From Novosphingobium sp. PhB165 (GTDB taxonomy: Bacteria; Pseudomonadota; Alphaproteobacteria; Sphingomonadales; Sphingomonadaceae), in assembly GCF_004341845.1 (NCBI RefSeq), contig NZ_SLVB01000001.1, forward strand, positions 682,001 through 746,000: a stretch of DNA of 64,000 bases, written 5' to 3'. Position 1 is the stretch's first letter, and each line of letters opens with the position of its first letter. The translations under genes and the position numbers were made by a program. The notes below the pieces were generated by a model. The model was not told the DNA's origin and ran no database searches. It saw nothing but the letters and a program-made list of their open reading frames with translations. Shown in pieces: positions 28,178 to 39,285 of this stretch.

Positions 28178-30291
28178 CCGACTTCCTTCTCGAACTCCGC
28201 TCGGAGGAAATTCCGGCCCGCATGCAGGCCGGCGCGCGCGCCGATCTGGAAAAGCTGTTCCGCAAGGACATGGCGGCGGCGGGCGTCACCGTGGGTGAAG
28301 TGACCGTCTGGTCCACCCCGCGCCGCCTCGCGCTGATCGCGCGCGGGCTGCCGCTGGCGACCGAAGCCGTGCACGAGGAAACCAAGGGTCCGGCCACCAG
28401 CGCGCCGGAACAGGCGCTTGAAGGCTTCCTGCGCAAGACGGGCCTCACCAAGGACCAGCTCGAAGTCCGCGATCTCAAGGGCAAGGACACGTACTTTGCC
28501 GTCGTCGAGAAGCCGGGCCGCGCCGTGGCCGAGGTTCTTGCCGAAGTGATCCCTTCGATCATCCGCAACTTCCCCTGGCCCAAGTCACAGCGTTGGGGCG
28601 CGGCCTCGATCTCCACCGAATCGCTGCGCTGGGTGCGTCCGCTCTCGGGCATCGTTGCGATCTTTGGTGAAGAGCTTGTGGCCTGCGAAGTGGGCGGCAT
28701 CCAGTCGTCCTTTGTGACGCTCGGCCACCGTTTCCACGCACCCGGCGAGATCACCATCGGCGGCGCGCATGACTATGCAGACAAGCTGCACCTCGCTCAC
28801 GTCCTCGTGAACCACGAGGAACGACAGGACATCATCCGCACCAAGGCGCGCGAGGCGGCTGTGGCTGCCGGGCTCGTGCTGGTCGAGGATGAAGGCCTCG
28901 TCATCGAGAACGCAGGCCTCACCGAATGGCCGGTGCCGCTGCTCGGCCGTTTCGAGGAGGACTTCCTTGAAGTTCCGCCTGAGACGATCCAGCTCACCGC
29001 GCGTGTGAACCAGAAGTATTTCGTCTGCGAAGATACCGCAGGTTCGCTCGCCAACGCTTTCATTTGTACGGCAAATATTGCCGCTACCGATGGCGGTGTG
29101 GCGATCGTCGACGGGAACCGCAAGGTGCTGGCGGCGCGTCTGTCGGACGCGCACTTCTTCTGGCAGCAGGACCGCAAGACGCCGCTCTCGGCTCAGGCAG
29201 AGAAGCTGGCCCGTATCACCTTCCATGAGAAGCTGGGCACCGTCGCCGACAAGGTCGAGCGCGTGGCCAAGCTGGCGGAATGGCTGGCGAGCGAAGGCAT
29301 CGTCCCGAATTGCGATCCGGCACTGGCGCGTCAGGCTGCCGAACTCTGCAAGGCCGATCTCGTCACCGAGATGGTCGGAGAATTTCCTGAACTTCAGGGG
29401 CTTATGGGCGGATATTACGCCCGTGCCGAAGGTCTGCCGAACGCCGTGGCCGATGCCATTCGCGATCACTACAAGCCGGTCGGGCAGGGCGACGAAGTCC
29501 CCACCGCGCCGGTAACGGTGGCTGTCGCGCTGGCGGACAAGCTGGATACGCTCCGCAGCTTCTTCGCGATCGACGAGAAGCCGACCGGCTCGAAGGACCC
29601 CTTCGCGCTACGCCGTGCGGCGCTCGGTATCATCCGTCTCATCACCGACAACGGGCTGCGTTTCGGCGTTGCCGAGGGCGACCTGCTCGATTTCTTCGCG
29701 GACCGTCTCAAGGTCCAGCAGAAGGAAGCCGGCGTCCGCCACGATCTGATCGACGCGGTCTTCGCGCTCGGCGGTGAGGACGATCTCGTCCGGCTGCTGG
29801 CACGCGTCCATGCGCTTCAGGCTTTCGTCCAGACCGACGACGGCGTGAACCTGCTCGCCGGGTACAAACGCGCGGCGAATATCCTCAAGAAGGAAGACTG
29901 GCACGGCGTTGAGGGAGAAATCTCCCGCACCGGCGAGGAAGATCCGCTCGCCATGGTCGACGATCCCGATCTCGCGCCAGTCATTGCCGCCAAGATGGCG
30001 GACCGCCATGCGGGCGACGATGTGTTGCCTTACGCGGCCGAACCCGCCGAGCAGGCGCTCATGTCTGCGGTAACGGCCGCCGAGCCCGAAGTTGCCCGCG
30101 CCGTGGCGGCGGAAGATTTCGCCGCCGCGATGACCGCGCTGGCATCGCTCCGCGCGCCGATAGACGCGTTTTTTGAGCAGGTTATCGTCAACGACAGCGA
30201 TCGGGTCAAGCGCCATTCAAGGCTTGCCTTGCTTGATCGATTCCGTGCTGCAGTGCACAACGTCGCGGATTTTTCGAGGATCGAGGGCTAA
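28174..30291 (+). CDS. glyS: Glycine--tRNA ligase beta subunit
   Basis: A 705-residue beta subunit that binds the tRNA. It begins [15 protein letters not shown], the family signature, and contains an HD-like region and a C-terminal anticodon-binding (DALR-like) domain (about 590-700). Length is normal. Coupled to glyQ by a 4-base overlap; the next gene, ppdK, starts 61 bases downstream and could share the transcript. Confidence 0.97.
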
Positions 30292-30352
30292 GGGCTGATC
30301 CCCGGAGTTCTCGAAGAGTTTTATCAACCAGGACAGGAAAGTCAGGGGATAG

Positions 30353-33016
<2,664 letters not shown>

Positions 33017-33021
33017 AAATG

Positions 33022-33050
33022 AAAAGGCCGGGGTGATCCCCCGGCCTTTT
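33022..33050 (+). terminator. Bidirectional terminator after ppdK
   Basis: An 8-bp GGCCGGGG/CCCCGGCC stem with a 5-base loop, extended by A-T pairs, then CTTTTTCTT on the plus strand and an A run on the other side (a T run for the convergent methyltransferase gene ending at 33053). It should serve both genes. Confidence 0.88.
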
Positions 33051-33052
33051 TC

Positions 33053-33823
33053 TTATTTCTTCCAGCCCGAGAGGGTGAGGATTTCGAAGCGTTCCACGGT
33101 TCGCCCGTCCGTCCCGGCTTCGGCGAAAGCCCTCCGGGCACGTTCGAGCGCGGCCTTGCCAAGTGGCGGGCCAGGGTCTGCCAACAGACTGCCGTGACCT
33201 TGTGCCCGCAGATCGCCAACGAGGCGTTCGAGACTGCGGAAGGAAACTTGAAGCGGACGCTGGTCGATCACGGGATCCGCGAAGAGCGTACGCTGGAGCA
33301 GTTGCCCGCCCGCGCGCACGTCCACCATCGGATGAATGCGCGCGGCAGGGCGCTCAGCATCGGCGGCCATCATGATCTCGCGCAGCCGGGGCAGGCTTCC
33401 GAGCGACAGGAAGCTGGCGATCAGCATGCCGCCCTGTGCCAGCGCGCGACGGGCGTGGATAAGCGCGCCGGGCAAGTCGTTGACCGTGTCCAGCGTGCCG
33501 AGGCTGACGATGAGGTCGAAGCCATCGAAAGGGTAGGGCGCTTCCTCGTCGAAGCCCATCGCGGGTTCAGCTTCGACAACTTCGACACTGCGAGCAGCCA
33601 GTGAACGGGCCAGCGTTCCCGTCCAGTCACCCACGATCAGCGCGCGTTTGGGCTCGAAGCGGAGGAACGAGAGGCGTTCTTCCACGTCCTCGATCATATC
33701 CTCAAGCAGATAGCGCGGAGCATCCGGCAATCGTTGGAGAGCCAGCGCGCGGCGTCGCGCGGCGATGCGGCGGGAAGGGGCAAAGATGCGGGGGGGGGAC
33801 GCAGGGGGAGCGGTTTCAGCCAT
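33053..33823 (-). CDS. Class I SAM-dependent methyltransferase (BioC/NDUFAF5-like)
   Basis: A 256-residue protein. The SAM-binding motif is degenerate (ALIVGDWTGTLARSL, about residues 65-79), followed by DLIVSLGTLDTVNDLPGAL and GGMLIASFLSLGSLPRLR. The N-terminal LLEDMIEDVEERLSFL stretch is typical of the alphaproteobacterial/mitochondrial NDUFAF5-like proteins, which act in complex I assembly; BioC malonyl methyltransferases are the other close group. The glycine-rich loop has lost some glycines, so catalysis is not certain. Start at 33823 has an upstream AGGGA site. Confidence 0.8.
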   Translation of the reverse strand: MAETAPPASPPRIFAPSRRIAARRRALALQRLPDAPRYLLEDMIEDVEERLSFLRFEPKRALIVGDWTGTLARSLAARSVEVVEAEPAMGFDEEAPYPFDGFDLIVSLGTLDTVNDLPGALIHARRALAQGGMLIASFLSLGSLPRLREIMMAADAERPAARIHPMVDVRAGGQLLQRTLFADPVIDQRPLQVSFRSLERLVGDLRAQGHGSLLADPGPPLGKAALERARRAFAEAGTDGRTVERFEILTLSGWKK

Positions 33824-33942
33824 CCCGCGTTCCCTGCCGCGTCCTGACGGCTTGCGCAACCGTGCCGATCAACCATGCGAGGCGCGTGGCGATGAACAGC
33901 TTGTAGCTTGAGCTTGCACATCGGCTGCCTAGGCTTGGCGAG

Positions 33943-34683
33943 ATGAAGATCGCCGCCGCCTTCACACCTGTACTGGACCTCATCTTCCCGCCGCGTTGTC
34001 CGCTTTGCGGGGCCTCGCTTGCTGCACAGAACGGGCTGTGCCCGGATTGCTGGAGCAGTCTGGCCATCCCGGGCGACCCTTCGTGTGCGTCCTGCGCGCG
34101 GCCCTTCCCGAGAGACATTCCGGATGGATCAGTCTGCGCGCCTTGCCTCGCGGAGCCGCCTCGTCACGACGGGATCGCTGCTGCCACGCTGTATAACGAT
34201 GCCTCGCGCAAGCTCGTTCTCGCGCTCAAGCACGGCAATCGTCTGGCACTTGCAGACATGCTCGGTGCTTTCATGGCAGCACGTGTGCCGCAGGTCGGCG
34301 AAGAGTGGCTGGTCGTGCCGGTGCCGCTGCATCGCTGGCGCATTTGGCACCGGGGTTACAATCAGGCAGCCGAACTCGCGCGCGTGATCGCCCGCCTGAG
34401 AGGCGCGCGACTCGAAGTGGACATGCTGGAGCGGCGCAAGGCCACGCCGTCGCTGGGCGGATTGGGCGGCAAGGCGCGACAACGGGTACTCTCGGGAGCC
34501 ATCGGCGTCTCCCCGCGACGGCGCGCGCGGATCAAGGGCGCTCGCATCGTATTGGTGGACGATGTGCTGACCAGCGGCGCCACCAGCCAGGCCTGCGTGT
34601 CGGCGCTCAAGCGTGCCGGTGCCAAAGAAGTTCTGATCGCCTGTTTCGCGCGCGTCCTCGATGAGGCGCTGGATATCGTGTGA
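33943..34683 (+). CDS. comF: ComF family phosphoribosyltransferase-like protein
   Basis: A 246-residue protein with N-terminal zinc-finger Cys pairs (CPLC, CPDC, CASC, CAPC within residues about 18-68) and a PRTase domain. The domain has VPVPLHRWRIWHRGYNQA and the PRPP loop VLVDDVLTSGATSQ. Homologues ComF/GntX take part in natural transformation or DNA use. It should be cytosolic. It starts 119 bases from the divergent methyltransferase gene. Confidence 0.92.
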   Translation: MKIAAAFTPVLDLIFPPRCPLCGASLAAQNGLCPDCWSSLAIPGDPSCASCARPFPRDIPDGSVCAPCLAEPPRHDGIAAATLYNDASRKLVLALKHGNRLALADMLGAFMAARVPQVGEEWLVVPVPLHRWRIWHRGYNQAAELARVIARLRGARLEVDMLERRKATPSLGGLGGKARQRVLSGAIGVSPRRRARIKGARIVLVDDVLTSGATSQACVSALKRAGAKEVLIACFARVLDEALDIV

Positions 34684-34696
34684 GCCAGATACGAAA

Positions 34697-34723
34697 ACGC
34701 CCGGAACCGAAGGTTCCGGGCGT
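34697..34723 (+). terminator. Hairpin after comF
   Basis: A perfect 12-bp stem (34697-34708 with 34712-34723) with a 3-base loop, 13 bases after the comF stop. On the plus strand it is followed by CTCGTGAC, not a T run; on the minus strand TTTT follows. It may act as a terminator or be the first element of the hairpin series downstream. Confidence 0.6.
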
Positions 34724-34738
34724 CTCGTGACGAAACTC

Positions 34739-34924
34739 TTGGACTCCGCTGAGCGGTTCGGCGGCCCCCCTGCAGGCCGCCTAGTCCGATCCCTCATTCT
34801 TTCGCCGACCGGAAGGTCGACATTTCCCTGAACCGTGGCGCCTGTTCTCGGTAACTTTGCCTGAGGCTTTTGTTACCAGTCAGCGACCTGTGGTCGGAAG
34901 CAGCCCCCCAGCTGCAAGGCCACA
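34739..34924 (+). ncRNA. Candidate structured RNA (four consecutive foldable elements), identity unknown
   Basis: This gene-free stretch before hisI folds by eye into a chain of elements. First is a three-way junction closed by GGACT/AGTCC (34741-34745 with 34783-34787) holding two hairpins, CCGC-TGA-GCGG and a 7-bp GGCGGCC/GGCCGCC stem. Second is a CGACC/GGTCG stem with a GGAA tetraloop (34806-34819). Third is a GGTAAC/GTTACC stem (34850-34877) with an inner GCC/GGC pair set. Fourth is a TGTGGTC/GGCCACA stem (34889-34924; one G-T pair) with a GGAA/AA internal loop and a GCAGC/GCTGC hairpin. The GGAA (GNRA) loop favours the plus strand. It could be a small RNA, a leader of hisI or an unknown riboswitch; no known class is recognised. 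Confidence 0.45.
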
Positions 34925-35044
34925 ATCCACGCAAAGCCGGGGGTTGAAAAGAGGCATGAGGGCGTTACGGGGATTTTGGTCATCGGCTGTGGTTATCCTG
35001 CAACATCGGCAGGCCGGTGCGAGAGCAGAGGGAATTTTCCGAAA

Positions 35045-35422
35045 ATGCGTGAGATCACCAAGGCAGAACGCGAGCTGGGCAGCGAATTTCTCCCTAAGTT
35101 CGATGCACATGGACTGCTGGTGGCGATCGCGGTGGATTCGCAAACGCGGGAGATCCTGATGGTTGCCTACATGGATGCCGAGGCACTGGCCAAGACGCGC
35201 GAGACGGGGCTTGCGCACTTCCATTCACGCTCACGCGGAAGCCTCTGGCTGAAGGGGGAGACTTCCGGGCATTTCCTCAGAGTCGAAGAGATTCGAGTCG
35301 ATTGCGATCAGGACGCACTGGAACTCCTTGTTCGGCCGGAAGGCCCCGCCTGTCACACGGGCGCTCGCAGCTGTTTCTATCGGCGACTCGCGGGTAATGA
35401 CCTCGAATCATTCGAAAGCTGA
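35045..35422 (+). CDS. hisI: Phosphoribosyl-AMP cyclohydrolase
   Basis: A 125-residue stand-alone PRA-CH enzyme of histidine biosynthesis that opens the purine ring of phosphoribosyl-AMP. The conserved core is seen: MVAYMDAEALAKT, AHFHSRSRGSLWLKGETSGH, VDCDQDALELLV and ACHTGARSCFYR, with the Asp and Cys residues that bind Mg and Zn. The start is set at 35045 because the region upstream in frame is unlike the family; a GAGGG site lies 13 bases upstream. It is not next to other his genes. Confidence 0.95.
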   Translation: MREITKAERELGSEFLPKFDAHGLLVAIAVDSQTREILMVAYMDAEALAKTRETGLAHFHSRSRGSLWLKGETSGHFLRVEEIRVDCDQDALELLVRPEGPACHTGARSCFYRRLAGNDLESFES

Positions 35423-35821
35423 CAGTTGCCTTACAGCCCCCACATCGCGTGAAGGCTGGCAGGTGGGGCTATAATCTCTTAAAAACAATAACTTTCCTTA
35501 CTTGTGTTCAAAATCCCCTCTTTCGGACCTGACGGTGGCAATTTCGGCTTAACCCATCAGGCGGACATATCGCCGCAAGCGGCTCGTATGCTGCATCGCG
35601 GAAGGCAAAGCTGCGGACGACAGCACTGATTTCTCGTGAGAAATCCGCTGTCCTACGATGAAGCAAAGAAAATATGTGGCTGCTCCATGCCGGTGTCCTG
35701 CCCCGTCACCGGTCAACGGGTAGGGCATGCCTTCGACGGGGACGCCGAGGCTTTTCCGTCGCGGGCATGATGGAGGGAAGCCGAGAGGCTTTTACGGGGC
35801 GCAAGAAGGAAGGGAAATGTC
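35423..35821 (+). promoter_or_regulatory. 399-base structured leader/intergenic region before the Gly/His-rich protein gene
   Basis: No credible gene lies here. It opens with an inverted repeat (about 35435-35443 with 35463-35470) that may end the hisI transcript, then a TATAAT hexamer at 35470-35475 with an AT-rich stretch; no good -35 is seen at 17 bp. Downstream is a long bipartite hairpin (35619-35652), a CATGCC/GGCATG hairpin (35686-35729) with an alternative CCGGTG/CACCGG pairing inside, and a GAGA-tetraloop hairpin AAGCC/GGCTT (35778-35791) about 30 bases before the ATG. The word GGCAAAGC at 35604-35611 precedes the large hairpin. A GAAGGAAGGGAAAT ribosome site leads the gene. The layout suits a regulated 5' untranslated region. 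Confidence 0.5.
35619..35652 (+). other. Strong bipartite hairpin in the leader of the Gly/His-rich gene
   Basis: GACAGC (35619-35624) pairs with GCTGTC (35647-35652), and GATTTCTC (35628-35635) with GAGAAATC (35638-35645). A small asymmetric bulge lies between the two helices, with a 2-base turn in the palindrome. No T run follows, so it is not a simple terminator. The inner palindrome could also be a protein-binding site in DNA. Confidence 0.6.
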
Positions 35822-36226
35822 ATGAACCGACGAGTGACAGTCGTTGCGGCGATTGCTGGCCTGCTGGCCGGCATTCCAACCGCTGCGCTGGCGGATCAAA
35901 GACCTGCCAGTTCCACGCTAAACTACCAGAAGTTCAAGCTGGCCAGCTATTTCGGCAGGGGCGACTCCGGCCGTGGCTTTAGTGGGAACAACGGCGGTCG
36001 CGATCACGACTACCGGCCCAGTGACAACAACTATGGCCGCCACGATGGCAATAACGGTCACTATTATGGTGGCGGCAATGGCCACTACAATGGTGGCGGT
36101 AACGGCCATTACAATGGTGGCGGTGATAACGGTCATCACAATGGTTGGGGCGACAGCGATCATCATTACGGTGGTGGCGACAATGGTCACCACGATGGTG
36201 GTGGCACCAAGTCTCACGGCTGCTAA
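35822..36226 (+). CDS. Secreted Gly/His/Asn-rich repeat protein
   Basis: A 134-residue protein with a clear Sec signal peptide (MNRR then a hydrophobic core, cleavage likely after AALA, residue 24). The mature part has a short RPASSTLNYQKFKLASYF segment, then low-complexity sequence rich in Gly, His, Asn and Asp. Residues 80-128 are six degenerate units of 8-9 residues of the form H-(H/Y)-x-G-(G/W)-G-(N/D). Twelve His occur from residue 62 on, and the protein ends in Cys134. No family is recognised. Metal binding in the periplasm or outside the cell is a reasonable guess from composition. A good ribosome site and a strong terminator support a real monocistronic gene. Confidence 0.78.
   Translation: MNRRVTVVAAIAGLLAGIPTAALADQRPASSTLNYQKFKLASYFGRGDSGRGFSGNNGGRDHDYRPSDNNYGRHDGNNGHYYGGGNGHYNGGGNGHYNGGGDNGHHNGWGDSDHHYGGGDNGHHDGGGTKSHGC
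36059..36205 (+). repeat. Degenerate tandem repeat coding for the Gly/His units
   Basis: About six copies of a 24-27 base unit resembling GGTGGCGGTAACGGCCAT + TACAAT, encoding residues 80-128 of the secreted protein. Copies differ at many third positions but keep the His and Gly codons. This pattern suggests old expansion followed by selection for composition. Confidence 0.7.
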
Positions 36227-36241
36227 GCTTTGGGAACCGAT

Positions 36242-36273
36242 CGTGGCCGCCGCTTATGGCGGCCACGGTTTTA
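36242..36273 (+). terminator. Rho-independent terminator of the Gly/His-rich gene
   Basis: A perfect 10-bp stem, CGTGGCCGCC (36242-36251) with GGCGGCCACG (36258-36267), a 6-base loop, then GTTTTA. It begins 16 bases after the stop codon. Confidence 0.85.
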
Positions 36274-36290
36274 TGCCTTGAAAATGTACC

Positions 36291-36989
36291 TCAGCCGAGG
36301 ATTTCGTCGAACAGGCTGATCATGGCGGCCCAGCTCTGGCGGTCTGCGCTGGCATTGTAGCCGATGGCCGCGATCCCACGCGCGTCGCTGCCCGGATCGG
36401 TAAAGCCGTGACGGACGCCGGAATAGGAATGGAAGTGCCAGTTTGCGCCGGCGCGATCCATCTCGTCCCAGAATTCCAGAACCTGTTCGCGTGGAACCAG
36501 CGGATCGGCATCGCCGTGACAGACGAGAATGCGCGGTTTGACCGCACCCGCTTCGGCCGGTTTGGCCGTGGCGAGTGTGCCATGGAAGCTCACCGCCGCC
36601 AGCAGGTGCTGCCCGTCTCGTGCAGCTTCGAGTACGGCCTGCCCGCCCATGCAATAGCCGATACCGAACATCGGCAGGTCGGCCGCGTCCGGAACCCGGC
36701 GCAGCGTTGCTATCGCCGCCGCCAATCGGCCGCGATAGTGATCGACGTTGGCGCGGAGCTTTTCGGCCAGCGGGAACGAGGCTTCGAAACTTTCCACCGG
36801 CTCGCCGTAGAAATCCGCAACCATGGCGAGATAGCCAAGGTCGGCCAGCATCCGCGCGCGGCGTTCCACCGGAGGGGCATAGTTGGCGATAGTCGGGAAG
36901 ACGATCACAGCCGCGCGGGGCGTACCCTTCGGACGAGCGAGCCAACCGGTAAGGGGCTGCCCCGCGTGGTTGTAGGTGATCGCCTCCAT
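36291..36989 (-). CDS. Dienelactone hydrolase family protein
   Basis: A 232-residue alpha/beta hydrolase. The nucleophile is Cys in FGIGYCMGGQAVLE (about 118), as in dienelactone hydrolase; the acid Asp lies in VCHGDADPLVP and the His in GVRHGFTDP. It may cleave lactones or esters in the cytoplasm, but the true substrate is unknown. The start at 36989 has a GGAGTGA site. Only 5 bases separate it from the upstream cysK-like gene, so the two are in one operon. Confidence 0.9.
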   Translation of the reverse strand: MEAITYNHAGQPLTGWLARPKGTPRAAVIVFPTIANYAPPVERRARMLADLGYLAMVADFYGEPVESFEASFPLAEKLRANVDHYRGRLAAAIATLRRVPDAADLPMFGIGYCMGGQAVLEAARDGQHLLAAVSFHGTLATAKPAEAGAVKPRILVCHGDADPLVPREQVLEFWDEMDRAGANWHFHSYSGVRHGFTDPGSDARGIAAIGYNASADRQSWAAMISLFDEILG

Positions 36990-36994
36990 TTCGG

Positions 36995-37912
36995 TCACTC
37001 CGGAAGGAAGTCGGGTACCGAGAGGTAACGTTCGCCGGTATCGTAATTGAAGCCCAGAATGCGCGAACCGGTGGGAAGCGACGGCAGCTTCTGCGCGATT
37101 GCGGCCAGCGTTGCGCCCGAACTGATACCCACCAGCATGCCTTCCTCGGTCGCGCAACGGCGAGCCCATTCCTTGGCATCGGCCGGATCGACCTGAATCG
37201 CGCCGTCGATCGCCTGGGTGTGAAGGTTCCCGGGGATGAACCCGGCGCCGATGCCCTGGATCGGATGGGGGCCGGGCTGGCCGCCGGAAATGACCGGCGA
37301 CAGCGTGGGCTCCACCGCATAGGCCTTGAGCGAAGGCCAGACCGCTTTTAGCGTTTCGGCGCAGCCGGTGATGTGGCCGCCGGTGCCGACGCCGGTGATC
37401 AGGGCATCGATGGGCGTATCGGCAAAGTCCGCGAGAATTTCGCGGGCGGTGATTTCCGCGTGAACCGCGACGTTAGCCGGGTTGTCGAACTGCTGCGGCA
37501 TCCACGAACCGGGCGTTTCCGCGATCAGTTCCTTAGCGCGCTCGATAGCACCCTTCATGCCCTTTTCGCGCGGCGTCAGGTCGAAGGTGGCGCCATAGGC
37601 GAGCATCAGGCGGCGACGCTCGATCGACATCGATTCGGGCATGACGAGGACCAGCTTGTAGCCCTTGACCGCCGCCACCATGGCAAGGCCGATGCCGGTG
37701 TTGCCCGAAGTCGGCTCGATGATCGTGCCACCCGGCGAAAGCGTGCCATCGGCCTCCGCAGCCTCGATCATGGCCAGTGCGATGCGGTCCTTGATCGAGC
37801 CGCCGGGATTGCCGCGCTCGGCCTTGATCCAGACCTCATGGTCGGGAAACAGCCGCGAAACGCGGATGTGCGGCGTATTGCCGATGGTGGCGAGGATGTT
37901 GTCGGCCTTCAT
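36995..37912 (-). CDS. cysK: Cysteine synthase A (PLP-dependent O-acetylserine sulfhydrylase)
   Basis: A 305-residue fold-type II PLP enzyme making cysteine from O-acetylserine and sulfide. The PLP lysine is in GGSIKDRIA (about 42), the substrate loop is [11 protein letters not shown], and the phosphate loop is [24 protein letters not shown] is the usual CysK signature. Length is normal. Its ATG overlaps the stop of the upstream MFS gene by 1 base. An alternative start lies 15 bases upstream. Confidence 0.94.
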   Translation of the reverse strand: MKADNILATIGNTPHIRVSRLFPDHEVWIKAERGNPGGSIKDRIALAMIEAAEADGTLSPGGTIIEPTSGNTGIGLAMVAAVKGYKLVLVMPESMSIERRRLMLAYGATFDLTPREKGMKGAIERAKELIAETPGSWMPQQFDNPANVAVHAEITAREILADFADTPIDALITGVGTGGHITGCAETLKAVWPSLKAYAVEPTLSPVISGGQPGPHPIQGIGAGFIPGNLHTQAIDGAIQVDPADAKEWARRCATEEGMLVGISSGATLAAIAQKLPSLPTGSRILGFNYDTGERYLSVPDFLPE

Positions 37913-39222
37913 CAGTGGTGCTCCCAACGTGGTGCGAAGGTTCGGGCCCGGCGGATCTCAGGGAAACCCCAAGCCCAGATTGCGGTAATGACTATGGCAG
38001 CGGTGCCGCCGAAGACAACAGCCCCCGTCGCGCCGAGCAGTGCGGCGGCAACGCCCGACTGCATCTCGCCCAGCTCGTTCGAGGCGGAGATGGCAAGGCC
38101 GGAGATGGCGGAGACGCGGCCGCGCTTGTCGTCCGGCGTGCGCAGCTGGACGAGCGAACTGCGGATGAACACAGAGATCATGTCGGCAGCGCCGAGCAGG
38201 GCAAGGAAGCCCAGCGAGATCAGGAAGCTGCGCGAGAGGCCGAAGCCCACTGTCATGGCGCCATAGGCGGCGACCGAGAGCAGCATCTTGACGCCGACGT
38301 TCTTCGCCAGCGGGCGGAACGAAAGCCAGAGGGCGACCACGGCCGCGCCGGCCGCCGTTGCAGCGCGCATCTGGCCAAGGCCCTCCGGTCCAACATGCAG
38401 GATGTCGCGCGCGAAGACCGGCATCAGCGCGGTGGCACCGCCCAGCAGGACCGCGAAAAGGTCGAGCGTGATACAACCGAGCAGGAAGCGTTCATGCCAG
38501 ATGAAATGGAAGCCATCGACGATCTGGCGCAGCGGGTGGGCCTTTCGCGCGTCCTTCGCCAGCGGCGGAAGATTGCGGATGGCGAGGATGCTGATCGCCG
38601 AGAGCGCCATCAGGACGGCCGCGATCCAGTAAGGGAGCGCGTGGTGCCTCGCGAAAAGGAAGCCGAAGGCTGCCGGTCCGATGATCGTGCCGGCCTGCAT
38701 GGCGATCGAGTTGAAACCGATGGCGCGGGGGATCAGTTCGGCGGGAACGATATTGGGTGCGATTGCGCTCATCGACGGGCCGACGAATACGCGCACCGCT
38801 CCGTGCACTGCCGCGAACATGTAAAGCACCGGCAGGCTGCGCCATTCAAGCGTAGTCGCGATGCCCAGACCGATCGCTACCAGAATGTCGACTGCTATCG
38901 CCAGACCGGCCACGCGGCGGCGGTCGAACCTGTCGGCGATGACGCCCGAGACCGGGGTCAGCAGGAAGATCGGCAGGAACTGCGCGAAGCCCAGCAGGCC
39001 CAGTTGGAAGGATGCCTGCGTGATCGACATGCCATAGTCGCTGCGGGCAACGTCGTAGAGCTGGTAGCCGATGATGACGACCATACCGGTCGAGGCGAGT
39101 ACCGCGAAGAAGCGGGCAAGCCAGAACTTGCGATAATCGGCGATGCGAAGCGGCGAAGTGGGCTGCGCGGCGGCGCCCGTGGAATGCGGGGGAGACGAGG
39201 GCGTATTCACGACCGGCTGCAT
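37912..39222 (-). CDS. MFS transporter (enterobactin exporter EntS-like)
   Basis: A 436-residue major facilitator with 12 hydrophobic segments. The loop 2-3 motif appears as [14 protein letters not shown], and the N-terminal [27 protein letters not shown] is typical of the EntS/MFS_3 group of exporters. The first in-frame ATG is at 39222; a TTG at 39246 would add 8 residues. It is first in a three-gene operon with cysK and a dienelactone hydrolase, which hints at export of a thiol or related small molecule, but this is inference. Confidence 0.88.
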   Translation of the reverse strand: MQPVVNTPSSPPHSTGAAAQPTSPLRIADYRKFWLARFFAVLASTGMVVIIGYQLYDVARSDYGMSITQASFQLGLLGFAQFLPIFLLTPVSGVIADRFDRRRVAGLAIAVDILVAIGLGIATTLEWRSLPVLYMFAAVHGAVRVFVGPSMSAIAPNIVPAELIPRAIGFNSIAMQAGTIIGPAAFGFLFARHHALPYWIAAVLMALSAISILAIRNLPPLAKDARKAHPLRQIVDGFHFIWHERFLLGCITLDLFAVLLGGATALMPVFARDILHVGPEGLGQMRAATAAGAAVVALWLSFRPLAKNVGVKMLLSVAAYGAMTVGFGLSRSFLISLGFLALLGAADMISVFIRSSLVQLRTPDDKRGRVSAISGLAISASNELGEMQSGVAAALLGATGAVVFGGTAAIVITAIWAWGFPEIRRARTFAPRWEHH

Positions 39223-39285
39223 GGCAGCATGACCCGGCCTTGCCAAGTCATGCCGCCGATCTTTCTCGAAAGGTTATGTTTGCAG

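Noticed and set aside
34889..34924. Resemblance of GGTCGGAAGCAGCC to the SRP RNA core
   Set aside because: The conserved AGGTCCGGAAGGAAGCAGCC order is broken and the helix does not fit 4.5S RNA; kept only as part of an unknown structured region.
35604..35660. GGCAAAGC followed by a long hairpin and CCTACGATG, recalling a c-di-GMP-I (GEMM) riboswitch
   Set aside because: Only one of the two conserved J-region words is present and the tetraloop-receptor layout could not be built, so the class is not claimed; an Rfam scan would decide.
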